Source of the DNA: Streptomyces aquilus
Lineage (GTDB): Bacteria; Actinomycetota; Actinomycetes; Streptomycetales; Streptomycetaceae
NCBI RefSeq assembly: GCF_003955715.1
Contig: NZ_CP034463.1
Span: 9,610,001-9,674,000, forward strand
Length of the DNA stretch: 64,000 bases
Direction: 5' to 3'
Below are positions 14,258-23,618 of this stretch, in pieces (the first letter of the stretch is position 1; every line of letters starts with the position of its first letter). Made by a program: the position numbers and the translations under genes. Below the pieces are notes generated by a model. The model had not been told where the DNA came from, made no database searches, and saw nothing but the letters and a program-made list of their open reading frames with translations.

Positions 14258-17050
14258 ATGACCAGACCGGCCGGCGGCGACGCCGACCCGAACCCCGTCC
14301 CGGCGCGACGCAGCTCGCGCGTGAAGCGCTTCATCGCGGCTGCCGCCGGCGCCACCCTCGCGGCGGCGAGCCTCATGCTCACCACCATCGTCCCCGCCCA
14401 CGCCGCCACCACCGTCCACACCTACGCGCCGACGGGAGTCGGAGGCGGCACGACGACGTCCCCGGACGTGGCGTCCGCCAAGTACCAGGTGCAGGTCGCC
14501 GGCACACAGGTCCAGGCTGTCCAGTACACCCAGAACGGCCACAACTTCGACATCGCTCGCTTCGCGTCGGACTCCCGGACACCGACGATCACGGTCACGC
14601 TGCCCAGCACCACGATCGACACGGTGAACGTCTATCCGGCCCGCTACTACCCCGCCGGCAGCGTCTCGGTGAGCGCGGACAAGCACACCCTGACGTTCCA
14701 GCTGTCAGCGGCCGCCGGGTTGAACCAGGCGATCGTGATGGTCAACGGCGACTCGACCAACGCCACAGGGCAGCCCTACCTGGCGGTCGTCAACGACCCG
14801 CTGGAGGACCCGGCGCAGCGTCTGGACACCACGAGCGCACCGGACGGCTCCGGCGTCAACCTGCAGACCGGTGTCCTCAACTTCCAGGAGTTCGCCGCGA
14901 AGTACCTCGCCGCGCACCCGAACAGCGCGGCCCAGAAGGCTCCCGCCGCGACGACGAGCTCCATGGCCGGCAAGACCGTCAACGGCACCGCCATCCCCGC
15001 CGGCCAGAAGTCCTCGGCCGGGAGCCTGGTGAGCGCGAGCAGCGCCAATGTGCGCTACCCGAGCGTACGGACGATGGCTGCCGATGACGTCACCTACGCC
15101 CTGCGAGCCGCCATCGACACCATCAAGGCCAACCCCACGGCACTCAACACGCTCTACTTCCCCAACGGTACATACGTGTGGTCCGGGCTCCTGGTCAACG
15201 GTCTGGACGGCAGCAAGCTCAAGGGCGGCAAGCTGAAGATCTACACCGCCGAAGGGGCCCTGCTGAAGAACCGCGTCCAGGCGTACATGGAGGCGTTCGA
15301 ACCGGCGATCGGGATCATCAACTCCAGCGACATCGAGATCGACGGCCGCGGCGTCTTCGACGGCAACGGCGTGGCGAACTACCGCAGTGACTCGCACGAC
15401 GCCTACCGCAGCCAGCACCAGGGCGGCGTCATGGTCATGCACTCGTCGGACATCACGTTCAACGACACCTACGTGCGCGACGCGAAGCAGTGGAACTACG
15501 AGACCCACACGGCAAGCAGGGTGACGTTCAACAACATCAAGGCCCTCACCCCGTACCGCCAGCCGTGGATCGACGGAACGGACTTCGCCAGCGGCCAGGA
15601 CATCACCGCGAACGGCGTCTTCACCCTGGGCAACGACGACGCGTTCGCCTCCGGCCACTACAACCCCAGCGACGGATTCACCCCGCTCGCCTCCGGCGTG
15701 TGGAACAACTTCCAGCTCGGTACCTCCACCGCCGACGTCCAGGGCTATGTCAACGCGGTGGCCGCCCACGACACCGTCGTCGACGATCTGGGGTTCGACA
15801 ACTACCACTGGGACCACGCGGACTCGAAGAACATCGCGGTCAGCAACACGCTGAATTGGTCCGTCGCAGCCGGAAACGCGATCCGGATCGGATGGAACGC
15901 GTACGGATACCGGCTCACCAACTACACCTTCGACAACTTCAACTCCGTGTCGCCATTGGCCGGTGGCATCTTCACGCACAACAGCCCCAAGCCGTACCCG
16001 CGTATCCAGAGCATCGTGGTGAAGAACAGCTCGATCGACACTTCCCGGTTCACCCAGGGACCGGTCGGGATCAACGGCGGCAACGGGTCCACCCAGACCA
16101 TCACGGCCGACGACCAGGCAACCTACGGACTTGCCCCGAACCCCGACGGTTCGGGCAGCACGTACACGTACACCAGGACTCCGATCGGCACGTTCACCCT
16201 CGACAACGTGTGGTTCTCGCGGCAGAACACCAGCAGTTCGATAACCGGCGTCACGAACGTGACGCTGAAGAACCTTCGCGTCGGGGGCCAACTCGTCAGA
16301 TACACCAGCCAGTTCCCGCTGACGACGAGCGGGGTCGGTGCGCTGACCAGTACCTACACGGACGCGAACGGCCAGACTCAGAACGTCAAGGCTGGTGCTC
16401 CCGCCAACGGTGACACGTGGGTGGGTGCGTGGACCGGCGACCAGACCAGGAACAACTCCTCGGACCTGACCCTCATCACCCGCAACACCGGGGTCGGCCT
16501 GATGGGCGAGCAGTACACCACAGGATCCGGGGACGGAAAGCTCTCCTACGTCCAGTTCCCCCTCAGCAGCCTCACCAGGGCACCGAGCCAGGCGACGCTC
16601 CACCTCACCTACGTCGGCCACCGCTATGCGTCGGTGCCGTCGACCGACACCGACCAGCTCCTCGTACAACCCGTCAGCGACACCACCTGCACCGGCGGCG
16701 GCACGTCCTGCCCGGTCGACACCATGACCTGGCAGAACCGGCCGAGCTTCACGGCCACGGCCTCCTCCGTCGCCAAGTCGGCCACTTTCGCTCTCGGTTC
16801 GACCGTCATCCCCGAGGGCGGCGGGACCCACCAGGGCAACGCCATCGACGGCCGCGACATCACCGTCGACATCACCTCCTTCGTCCAGAACGCCTACGCG
16901 GCCGACCAGTCCACGCTCCTGCTCGCCGTCGGCAACGCGGGGGGCACCAACCACGAGCTGCGGTTCGTCAGCTCCGAAGGCGCCACCGGCTCCGGAAAGC
17001 TCACCAACGGGACCGCCGAGATGGCGCCCGGGGTGACCGTGACCCCGTAG
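14258..17050 (+). CDS. Secreted beta-helix glycoside hydrolase, GH28/GH49-like, with C-terminal DNRLRE/CBM96-like domain
   Basis: The 930-residue protein has a long signal peptide (cleavage near AHA-ATT at about residue 50) and a good GAGGAGAG ribosome site. Residues 52-220 are a beta-sandwich, 260-680 a right-handed beta-helix, and 720-925 a jelly-roll of the DNRLRE type (KLSYVQFPL, TWQNRP, VDITSFVQNA, ELRFVSSE). The helix carries acidic motifs placed like those of polygalacturonase and dextranase families: WIDGTDF, LGNDDAF, then IRIGW. These could be the catalytic Asp residues, but the match to a named GH family is not exact, so the substrate is open. It shares its upstream region with the LacI gene and is followed by a terminator and the GH95 gene. 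Confidence 0.75.
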   Translation: MTRPAGGDADPNPVPARRSSRVKRFIAAAAGATLAAASLMLTTIVPAHAATTVHTYAPTGVGGGTTTSPDVASAKYQVQVAGTQVQAVQYTQNGHNFDIARFASDSRTPTITVTLPSTTIDTVNVYPARYYPAGSVSVSADKHTLTFQLSAAAGLNQAIVMVNGDSTNATGQPYLAVVNDPLEDPAQRLDTTSAPDGSGVNLQTGVLNFQEFAAKYLAAHPNSAAQKAPAATTSSMAGKTVNGTAIPAGQKSSAGSLVSASSANVRYPSVRTMAADDVTYALRAAIDTIKANPTALNTLYFPNGTYVWSGLLVNGLDGSKLKGGKLKIYTAEGALLKNRVQAYMEAFEPAIGIINSSDIEIDGRGVFDGNGVANYRSDSHDAYRSQHQGGVMVMHSSDITFNDTYVRDAKQWNYETHTASRVTFNNIKALTPYRQPWIDGTDFASGQDITANGVFTLGNDDAFASGHYNPSDGFTPLASGVWNNFQLGTSTADVQGYVNAVAAHDTVVDDLGFDNYHWDHADSKNIAVSNTLNWSVAAGNAIRIGWNAYGYRLTNYTFDNFNSVSPLAGGIFTHNSPKPYPRIQSIVVKNSSIDTSRFTQGPVGINGGNGSTQTITADDQATYGLAPNPDGSGSTYTYTRTPIGTFTLDNVWFSRQNTSSSITGVTNVTLKNLRVGGQLVRYTSQFPLTTSGVGALTSTYTDANGQTQNVKAGAPANGDTWVGAWTGDQTRNNSSDLTLITRNTGVGLMGEQYTTGSGDGKLSYVQFPLSSLTRAPSQATLHLTYVGHRYASVPSTDTDQLLVQPVSDTTCTGGGTSCPVDTMTWQNRPSFTATASSVAKSATFALGSTVIPEGGGTHQGNAIDGRDITVDITSFVQNAYAADQSTLLLAVGNAGGTNHELRFVSSEGATGSGKLTNGTAEMAPGVTVTP

Positions 17051-17057
17051 ACACTCC

Positions 17058-17091
17058 AGGCCGGTCCGTCCCCGCGAGGGCGGACCGGCCT
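17058..17091. terminator. Stem-loop between the beta-helix and GH95 genes
   Basis: AGGCCGGTCCG and CGGACCGGCCT pair almost perfectly around a GC-rich loop, 8 bp after the stop codon at 17048-17050. It is a likely rho-independent-like terminator, so the GH95 gene may need its own promoter in the remaining 40 bp or rely on readthrough. Confidence 0.7.
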
Positions 17092-17133
17092 CAGCTGCCC
17101 AGGTGCACTCACCACCGACGACGGAGCCGCCCC

Positions 17134-20031
17134 ATGCCCCTACCCGACCTTCCCCTCAACCGTCGGCGTTTCCTCACCACGGCCGCCCTCGCCGCCGGCG
17201 CCGCGGCCCTGCCCGGCCTCGTCTTCGCCGACCGGGCCGCCGCGGCCGTACCGCCCCAGGTCACCCTTCCCGACCGCGGCATCTGGGACAACGCCACCGC
17301 CGCCGCCTGGACCGACGGGTTCCTGACCGGAAACGGCGAGTACGGAGCCGTCTACTACGGGGACCCGGCGCTTGAGAAGGTGATCCTCAATCATCACCGG
17401 TTCGTACTGCCCAACGGCAGTCGGAGCGTCATGCCCCCGGTGATCTCGCCGTACCTCGAAGCCGCGAGAGACCAGGCTCTGGCCGGCGACTACTCCGGCG
17501 CCTCCGCAACCTTCGCCCACGGCTGGAGCCTGCGCTGGACCCAGACCTTCCACCCCGGCTACGAACTCAAGCTCAGCACCCCGGGCATGACCACCGTCAA
17601 CGACTTCGCCCGCATCACCGACTTCCGCACCGGAGAGGTCGCCCACACCTGGACCGACCGGTACGGCACCTGGCAGCGCCACGTCTTCGTCTCTCGCGCC
17701 GACCAGGTCGTCGTCCACGAGCTGCTGCCCGCCACCGGCCGCACCGTGGACACCACCCTCAGCGTCAACACCGCTCTCGCGGGCGTACCGACCAAGGTGT
17801 CCTTCTCCACCACCGCCACCGTCACCAGCGGCGACGGTTACCTGAACCTGCGCGGCACCTACCCCTCCGGCGGTGCCTACGGCTACGAGGGCGTCACCCG
17901 CGTCGTGGTCTCCGGCAGCGGCTCCTCCGTCACCGCCGACGGGCAGACCCTGGTGGTCGCCAAGGCCACCAGGGTGCTGCTGCTGACCAAACTCGGCCGG
18001 TACGAGACCTCCACCGGCTGGAACAGCCGGCCCCTCCAGACCGCCCTCGCCGCGCTGACGGCCGACTACGTCACCCTGCTCGGCCGCCACGCCCCGAAGC
18101 ACCAGGCCATGTACGACCGTTCCAGCATCGACCTCAACGTCCCTGCCGCCGACCGCCAGTTGGCCACCAGCGAGCTCATAGCCCGCCAGAACAGCGACGC
18201 GTCCGCCATCGACGTAGCCCTGCTGGAGCGGATGTACGACTCCGGCCGCTATCTCTTCGTCAGCTCCAGTGGCGTCCTGCCACCACGCCTGACCGGCATC
18301 TGGACGGGCACCTGGAACGGCTCCTGGGCCGACGACTTCACCACCGACGCCAACATCAACCTCCAGGTCGCCGGCGGCAACATCCTCGACCTCACCGACG
18401 CGATGCAGGGCTACTTCGACCTCATCCTCGGCCAACTCGCCCACTGGCGCGACAACGCCACCAACCTCTACGGCGCCCGCGGCTTCCTCGCCCCGTCCCG
18501 GACCGACGGCGAGTACGGGCACATGCTGCACTTCAACAGCGGCAGCTTCCCCGGCGAGGCCTGGACCGGCGGCGCCGACTGGCTGCTCCACCCGCTTCTG
18601 GAGTACTACCAGGTCACCGGCGACGCAGACTTCCACAAGAACAAGCTCGGCCCGGCCCTCATGGAACTGGCCCTGTTCTACGAGGACTTCCTCACCCGCA
18701 CCGACGCCGGCGGCAGGGCCGTCTTCGTCCCCTCCTACTCGATGGAGAACACCCCGCTCAGCACCGGCCAGGCGTTCTCCGTCAACGCCACCGGCGACAT
18801 CATGGCCGGCCGGCACGCCCTCCAGGCCGCGATCGACGCCGCCGACGAACTCGGTCTCGAACAGGGCAGCGGCAAGGGCGTGGCCCGCTGGACCGCCCTG
18901 CTCGCCAAGCTGCCCGACTACACCGTCAACAGCGACGGGGCGCTCGCCGAGTGGTCCTGGCCGGGCCTGACCGACCGCTACAACCATCGACACGTCCAGC
19001 ACCTGTACGGTGCCTGGCCGCTGCACGAGATCAACCCCGAGGAGAAGCCCGACCTGGTCAAGTACGCGGCCAAGGCCCTGGACAAGAGGGTCGACCAGAA
19101 CTACTCCGCCCACGGCAGCCTCCACCGGGCGCTGGCCCGCGCCCGACTGAAGGACGGCCCCGGCGTCTACGGCAACCTGCTGAAGATCTACGGCAGGAAC
19201 ATGGTGTGGCGGTCTCTGATGACCTCCCACAACCCCGACCTGGACATCTACAACTGCGACGCCGCCAACACCATCCCCGCCGTCCTCGGCGAAGCACTCG
19301 TCTACACCCGTCCCGGTGTCCTCGAGATCCTCCCCGCTCTGCCCGAGCAGCTGGACAAGGGCACCATCAACGGCGTCCGCGGCCGCAACCGCATCACCGT
19401 CCAGTCCCTGTCCTGGGACACGGCGGCCCGCACGGCCACCGTCACGCTCACCTCCGACATCGACCAGAACATCACCTTCATCTGCCGCCGCGGCATCGCC
19501 TCCATCCGCACCGGTGCGACGGTCACCACGTCGTCGCTGGGCAACCACGCCCGCACCGTGTCGCTGACCGCCGGCACGAGCACCACGATCACGATCGGCC
19601 TGCTGACCGGCCTCTTCAAGCTGGTCAACCGCAAGAGCGGCAAGGTCATGGACGTGTCCGGCTCCTCCACCGCCGACGGCGGGCCCGTCATCCAGTACAC
19701 GTGGTCCGGTGGCGCGAACCAGCGGTGGAAGCTGCTCCCCGACCACGACGGCTCGTTCCGCCTGTCCAACGTCAGCAGCGGCAAGGTGCTCGACGTCCCG
19801 GCCGGCTCCACGAGCAACGGCACAGCCCTGGACCAGTCGTCGGACGCCAACGGCACCCACCAGTGGTGGAAGCTCGTTCCGGCGGCCACCAGCGGCTACT
19901 ACCGCCTCGTCAACATCAAGAGCGGACTGTGCGCGGACGTGCAGAGCGGATCCACCGCCAACGGCGCCAGGATCATCCAGTGGCCCGCCAACGGCGGTTC
20001 AAACCAGGAATGGCAGCCAGTGGGGCTGTGA
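17134..20031 (+). CDS. Secreted GH95 family glycoside hydrolase with C-terminal CBM13
   Basis: The 965-residue protein starts at ATG 17134, where a twin-arginine signal begins (NRRRFLTTAALAAGAAALPG); the open frame upstream overlaps the previous gene and is rejected. The GH95 N-terminal beta domain (about 40-290) has WDNATAAAWTDGFLTGNGEYGA. The (alpha/alpha)6 barrel (about 320-650) has LPPRLTGIWTGTWNGSW followed by NINLQVAGGN, close to the family's conserved catalytic-site block. Residues 830-965 are three ricin repeats (NQRW, HQWW, NQEW). GH95 members release alpha-1,2-fucose or alpha-L-galactose; the exact sugar is not readable here. Export by Tat implies folding before secretion. Confidence 0.88.
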   Translation: MPLPDLPLNRRRFLTTAALAAGAAALPGLVFADRAAAAVPPQVTLPDRGIWDNATAAAWTDGFLTGNGEYGAVYYGDPALEKVILNHHRFVLPNGSRSVMPPVISPYLEAARDQALAGDYSGASATFAHGWSLRWTQTFHPGYELKLSTPGMTTVNDFARITDFRTGEVAHTWTDRYGTWQRHVFVSRADQVVVHELLPATGRTVDTTLSVNTALAGVPTKVSFSTTATVTSGDGYLNLRGTYPSGGAYGYEGVTRVVVSGSGSSVTADGQTLVVAKATRVLLLTKLGRYETSTGWNSRPLQTALAALTADYVTLLGRHAPKHQAMYDRSSIDLNVPAADRQLATSELIARQNSDASAIDVALLERMYDSGRYLFVSSSGVLPPRLTGIWTGTWNGSWADDFTTDANINLQVAGGNILDLTDAMQGYFDLILGQLAHWRDNATNLYGARGFLAPSRTDGEYGHMLHFNSGSFPGEAWTGGADWLLHPLLEYYQVTGDADFHKNKLGPALMELALFYEDFLTRTDAGGRAVFVPSYSMENTPLSTGQAFSVNATGDIMAGRHALQAAIDAADELGLEQGSGKGVARWTALLAKLPDYTVNSDGALAEWSWPGLTDRYNHRHVQHLYGAWPLHEINPEEKPDLVKYAAKALDKRVDQNYSAHGSLHRALARARLKDGPGVYGNLLKIYGRNMVWRSLMTSHNPDLDIYNCDAANTIPAVLGEALVYTRPGVLEILPALPEQLDKGTINGVRGRNRITVQSLSWDTAARTATVTLTSDIDQNITFICRRGIASIRTGATVTTSSLGNHARTVSLTAGTSTTITIGLLTGLFKLVNRKSGKVMDVSGSSTADGGPVIQYTWSGGANQRWKLLPDHDGSFRLSNVSSGKVLDVPAGSTSNGTALDQSSDANGTHQWWKLVPAATSGYYRLVNIKSGLCADVQSGSTANGARIIQWPANGGSNQEWQPVGL

Positions 20032-20108
20032 CGGCCCTGGCATGACGACTGGTCACAGCTTCGCGAATCCGGTGGCCGCAACGCGCCAACATTGTCACAC
20101 TCCGTCAT

Positions 20109-22517
20109 GTGGCGTGGAATACGGGGGAGTTGAAGCCGAAATGGCTGGCAGCGCTTGGTGCCTTCGTGTTGATTCTGATCGCGGGGTTCTGGGCCGCGTT
20201 CACCTTCGTAGAGAATGAGAAGCTGCTTGAGGGTGTCGTCGCCGTCGCGGGGACGCTTCTGGTGGCGCCGGTGCTCTGGGCAGGTCGCATCCTGGCGGAG
20301 AACAGCAGGACCACAGGTGAAGAGGCGGCCCAGCTGTGGGCAAAAGCGGCCGAGGCGCTGGCGAACGAGGCCAGTGCGCTGTACCGGGAGCGGCAGGGGA
20401 ACCGGCGGCTGGACCAGACAGAGCGTCCCGTTCCGGTTCGCTGGGCGTGGGCACACCATGAAGGCGTCGGCCTGCCCGAGGCGGTCGCCGGGACGGGGGC
20501 CGGCGTCGGCACGCCGTCGTTCGCCGTACTGCCAGGCGCGGAGGCCGCATCGCCGGACACCCTGAATGAGGGGGAGCTCAACGAACTGTTCGACGTCTAC
20601 GCCGGTATTCGGACCGGGCGCATGGTCGTACTCGGGGAACCCGGATCGGGCAAGTCGGCAGCCGCGGTTCTGCTGGCGGTACAAGCCCTTGCGCACCGTG
20701 AAAGCATGGGCGAGGCGGTGGACCGTGAACAGCTACCCGTACCGATACTGCTCACCCCTTACGGGTGGAACCCGGGGCGGCAGACAGCGGAGGATTGGCT
20801 CGCCGAACGGCTGGTGAGTGACTTCAAGACCTTTCGAGGGCGCCTTCTCGACCCGCGAACGCCGACGCGGTTGATCCATGAGGGACGCATCGCGCTGTTC
20901 CTTGACGGCTTCGACGAGATCGACAGCGGAAAACGAGTGGCGGCCCTGGAATCGCTGCACGGGCTCAGTCGCCAGGTCCGGGTGGTGATCTTCAGCAGGA
21001 GCGAGGAATTCACGCAGGCGCTGCACACACAGCCGCTGTCCGGGGCCGCCGTGCTCGAGCTTCGGCCGGTGGCCGCCGAGACGGCTGCGGACTGTTTCGC
21101 GGACTGGCAGACCGCCGGGTTGCCATCCCGCCTCCGCGAACGCCTGGCGGAACACCTGTGGGCACAACCTGACGGCGTCCTGGGGCAGGCGCTCAGCACG
21201 CCGCTCATGCTGACCCTGCTCAGGGACGCATTCCGTGGCATGGACACCGAGGAGGCCACGGCTGTCGTGGACGCGCTCCTCTCGCCTTCGGAGTTCACCT
21301 CTGCCGAGGAGATCAACGACTATCTGCTCGATCGCGTCCTGCCCGCCGCGTACCCTCCGAGCCGTCCGGGTGTCCGCACTCCGTACACCCGGGATCAGGC
21401 AGAGCGCTGGCTCCGTCTGATCGCCGCCAGGATGACCGCCCACGGGACTTCCGAGTTGGCGTGGTGGCAGATGCATGAGTGGGCTTCCGCCTCGTGGCGG
21501 ATCGTGGGAGGCGTGGTCGGTGGCGGACTCGCCGCGGGACTGGCTTCCGCACTCGTCTCCCGGTTCACCGACGAACTCGGTGAGCGCACCGTCATCGGTT
21601 TCCTCCCGGCCTCGGTGGCGGGCGGCGTACTGGGACTCGCCACCGCGATCGTGACCGAACGGCGGGCCACGCGGGTCAACGTCACCGGCGGTGCCGGCGA
21701 AACCCGGTTCAACGTGGGGATGGGGCTGATGGCCGGTCTCGCTGTCGGGAGCGCGGTAGCGCTGACCGTCGGCCCCGCGTCCGGTCCGGCAACAGCCGCG
21801 ACGGTGGGTCTGGCCGCCGCCCTGACGGCCGGAACCGCGACGGGAAGGGCCGCGGGCGGAGACGGCCTGCCTCCTCCCCACTTCACCGCCGACCCGAACG
21901 CCAAGCCGGCGGAACGGTTTCTGGGTCGGCTGATCGCGGGGCTCCCAGCCGGGCTCGCCGCGGGGATACCGGCCGGGTTGGCCGGCGGCATCCCGCTCGG
22001 ACTCGCGCAGGGCATGCAGCGCGGGCTCGGTGTCGGTCTGGCGATCGGTTGCGCCTACGTCCTCGCGTTCGGGCTCCTCGACGGCTTCACCCGCATCACG
22101 CCCGACCAGGACTCCCCGGTCGGCCCGCTCTCCGTCTGGGACCAGGACCGAAGACACGGCCTGGCAACGGGACTTGTCTTCGGCCTCGCCATGGGCTTCG
22201 CCGCAGGGCTCACCGATGCCCTCGCCACCGCGCGCCATGATCCGCTCGGTGTGGCGGTACCGGTAGGGCTGATCACCGGAGTGGTGATCGGGGTCGTCAC
22301 CGGGACCGCGGCCGGGCTCACGGTGTCCAACAGCTGGCGGACCGCGGTGGTGTTCGTGCAGTTGTGGGCGCAGGGAGTCGTCCCGCTGCGGGCCATGCGT
22401 TTCCTCGACGACGCCTGCAAGCGGCAGGTGCTGCGGGAGACCGGCCCCACCTACCAGTTCCGGCACACACGTCTTCGGGATCGGCTGACCGTCCTGGCCG
22501 GCGAGCAGGACATCTGA
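20109..22517 (+). CDS. Membrane-anchored NACHT domain NTPase
   Basis: The 802-residue protein has two N-terminal membrane helices (about 12-33 and 42-58), a NACHT ATPase core with Walker A GEPGSGKS (176-183) and Walker B LFLDGFDEID (263-272), and a C-terminal half made mostly of Gly/Ala-rich membrane helices with G-x-x-x-G spacing (about 480-760). It ends in a soluble tail (TYQFRHTRLRDRLTVLAG). NACHT proteins are STAND switches, some of them phage-defence sensors; this membrane version has no recognisable sensor repeats. The start is a GTG; a TTG at 20130 is possible. It begins 77 bp after the GH95 stop and converges on GH16. Its role is unknown. Confidence 0.85.
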   Translation: MAWNTGELKPKWLAALGAFVLILIAGFWAAFTFVENEKLLEGVVAVAGTLLVAPVLWAGRILAENSRTTGEEAAQLWAKAAEALANEASALYRERQGNRRLDQTERPVPVRWAWAHHEGVGLPEAVAGTGAGVGTPSFAVLPGAEAASPDTLNEGELNELFDVYAGIRTGRMVVLGEPGSGKSAAAVLLAVQALAHRESMGEAVDREQLPVPILLTPYGWNPGRQTAEDWLAERLVSDFKTFRGRLLDPRTPTRLIHEGRIALFLDGFDEIDSGKRVAALESLHGLSRQVRVVIFSRSEEFTQALHTQPLSGAAVLELRPVAAETAADCFADWQTAGLPSRLRERLAEHLWAQPDGVLGQALSTPLMLTLLRDAFRGMDTEEATAVVDALLSPSEFTSAEEINDYLLDRVLPAAYPPSRPGVRTPYTRDQAERWLRLIAARMTAHGTSELAWWQMHEWASASWRIVGGVVGGGLAAGLASALVSRFTDELGERTVIGFLPASVAGGVLGLATAIVTERRATRVNVTGGAGETRFNVGMGLMAGLAVGSAVALTVGPASGPATAATVGLAAALTAGTATGRAAGGDGLPPPHFTADPNAKPAERFLGRLIAGLPAGLAAGIPAGLAGGIPLGLAQGMQRGLGVGLAIGCAYVLAFGLLDGFTRITPDQDSPVGPLSVWDQDRRHGLATGLVFGLAMGFAAGLTDALATARHDPLGVAVPVGLITGVVIGVVTGTAAGLTVSNSWRTAVVFVQLWAQGVVPLRAMRFLDDACKRQVLRETGPTYQFRHTRLRDRLTVLAGEQDI

Positions 22518-22599
22518 ACACCGGTTCGGCCGTGTCGCCAGTACGACGATCCACGCCTTGCCCGTCGCACACGGCTCAGCCGACTAGGCCGTTGTGCGT

Positions 22600-22631
22600 G
22601 CCCCCTGGAATCCGCCGACCGACCAGGGGGC
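22600..22631. terminator. Bidirectional terminator between the NACHT and GH16 genes
   Basis: GCCCCCTGG and CCAGGGGGC form a 9-bp stem with a 14-base loop between two convergent genes, 83 bp after one stop codon and 15 bp after the other. Confidence 0.65.
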
Positions 22632-22645
22632 CCGGCGGGTTCACC

Positions 22646-23380
22646 TCATGGGGTGTACGGGGTGTGGGTGATGGAGGAGATCTTGAGGTAGCGGGCGCCG
22701 TCAGAGGTGGCCCAGGTGGAGGAGTCCGGGTCGCCGGGCCAGTCACCGCCGACCGCGATGTTGGCGATGAAGCGCAGGGCCGTCCCGGCCGGGGTCCGGT
22801 ACCAGGTGGTGCCCGTGATGTTGCCGTCCACGGCGAAGTCGATGTGGTCCGGGAACCAGCTGAACGAGTAGGTGTGGTACGAGTTCGTCCAGCCGGAGGA
22901 GTTCGTCCTCGAGAACTGCTGCTGGGCGTTGTTGATGTCGTGGGACGTCTGGTAGACGACACCCGGGTTCTGTCCCACGATCTCAGCGGCGTCGAACTCG
23001 GGCAGCCACGGATTCAGTGCCGCCGCCCATACCGCCGGCAACAGCCCCCGTCCGTTGGGCATGTTGGCGGTGAAGCTGTAGGTGCCGTACCCGTACCGCG
23101 CCGTCGACTCAACACGGCCTGAGTAGTAGACCCCGCCCCCGGCGTTGTACGCCTTGATCACCAGGGTGTTGCCCTCGTACCAGACGCAGTCCGGCCGGTA
23201 CGTCTCCAGCTCGTTGTTGGCGGTCCACCTCGCGTTGATCTTGGTCCAGGAGTTGACGGCCACCGGGGCACCCCAGGATGCGGCCCGTGCGCTCTGCGCA
23301 CCCAGGATCAGCGCGGGAGGCACGGCCAGCGCGGCACCGAGTATGCGTCTGCGGCTCGGCCTGCCAGAGGGAGGGATCAT
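22646..23380 (-). CDS. Secreted GH16 family glycoside hydrolase
   Basis: The 244-residue protein starts at MIPPSGRPSRRR, where GGAG lies eight bases upstream; an ATG 48 bp earlier lacks such a site. A Tat-like signal (SRRRILGAALAVPPALILG) ends near ARA-ASW. The mature part is a compact single GH16 domain with NGRGLLPAVWAA and the catalytic E-x-D-x-x-E motif as EFDAAEIVG, then TNSYHTYSFSWFPDHIDFAVDG. GH16 enzymes cut beta-1,3 or beta-1,4 glucans and galactans; no accessory binding domain is present. A good sigma-70-type promoter precedes it. The nearest genes are convergent or unrelated, so it is probably a single-gene unit. Confidence 0.93.
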   Translation of the reverse strand: MIPPSGRPSRRRILGAALAVPPALILGAQSARAASWGAPVAVNSWTKINARWTANNELETYRPDCVWYEGNTLVIKAYNAGGGVYYSGRVESTARYGYGTYSFTANMPNGRGLLPAVWAAALNPWLPEFDAAEIVGQNPGVVYQTSHDINNAQQQFSRTNSSGWTNSYHTYSFSWFPDHIDFAVDGNITGTTWYRTPAGTALRFIANIAVGGDWPGDPDSSTWATSDGARYLKISSITHTPYTP

Positions 23381-23445
23381 CGCTGCTCCATTGCTTGGAT
23401 GAACGTGGGGGGTTGGGAGCGGTCCCATGCTCCGCTTGTGGCTGG

Positions 23446-23474
23446 ACTGTAGGAGTCCGTTTTATCTTTGACAA
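23446..23474 (-). promoter_or_regulatory. Candidate housekeeping promoter of the GH16 gene
   Basis: On the minus strand TTGTCA (23469-23474) and TACAGT (23446-23451) are 17 bp apart, 66 bp ahead of the start codon, in an unusually AT-rich stretch. Confidence 0.5.
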
Positions 23475-23618
23475 GATGTGCCGCACGGATCGGTTCATTG
23501 CTTTGATAGTTGAACGATCAGGCCCTGGAGCGCGAACCTGTCACCGTCCCGTCGTTCATCCAGCGCCCTCGCGCCACCGAGGTGCGGGAACGGTTCCCTC
23601 CGACCAGAAAACCGGGTG

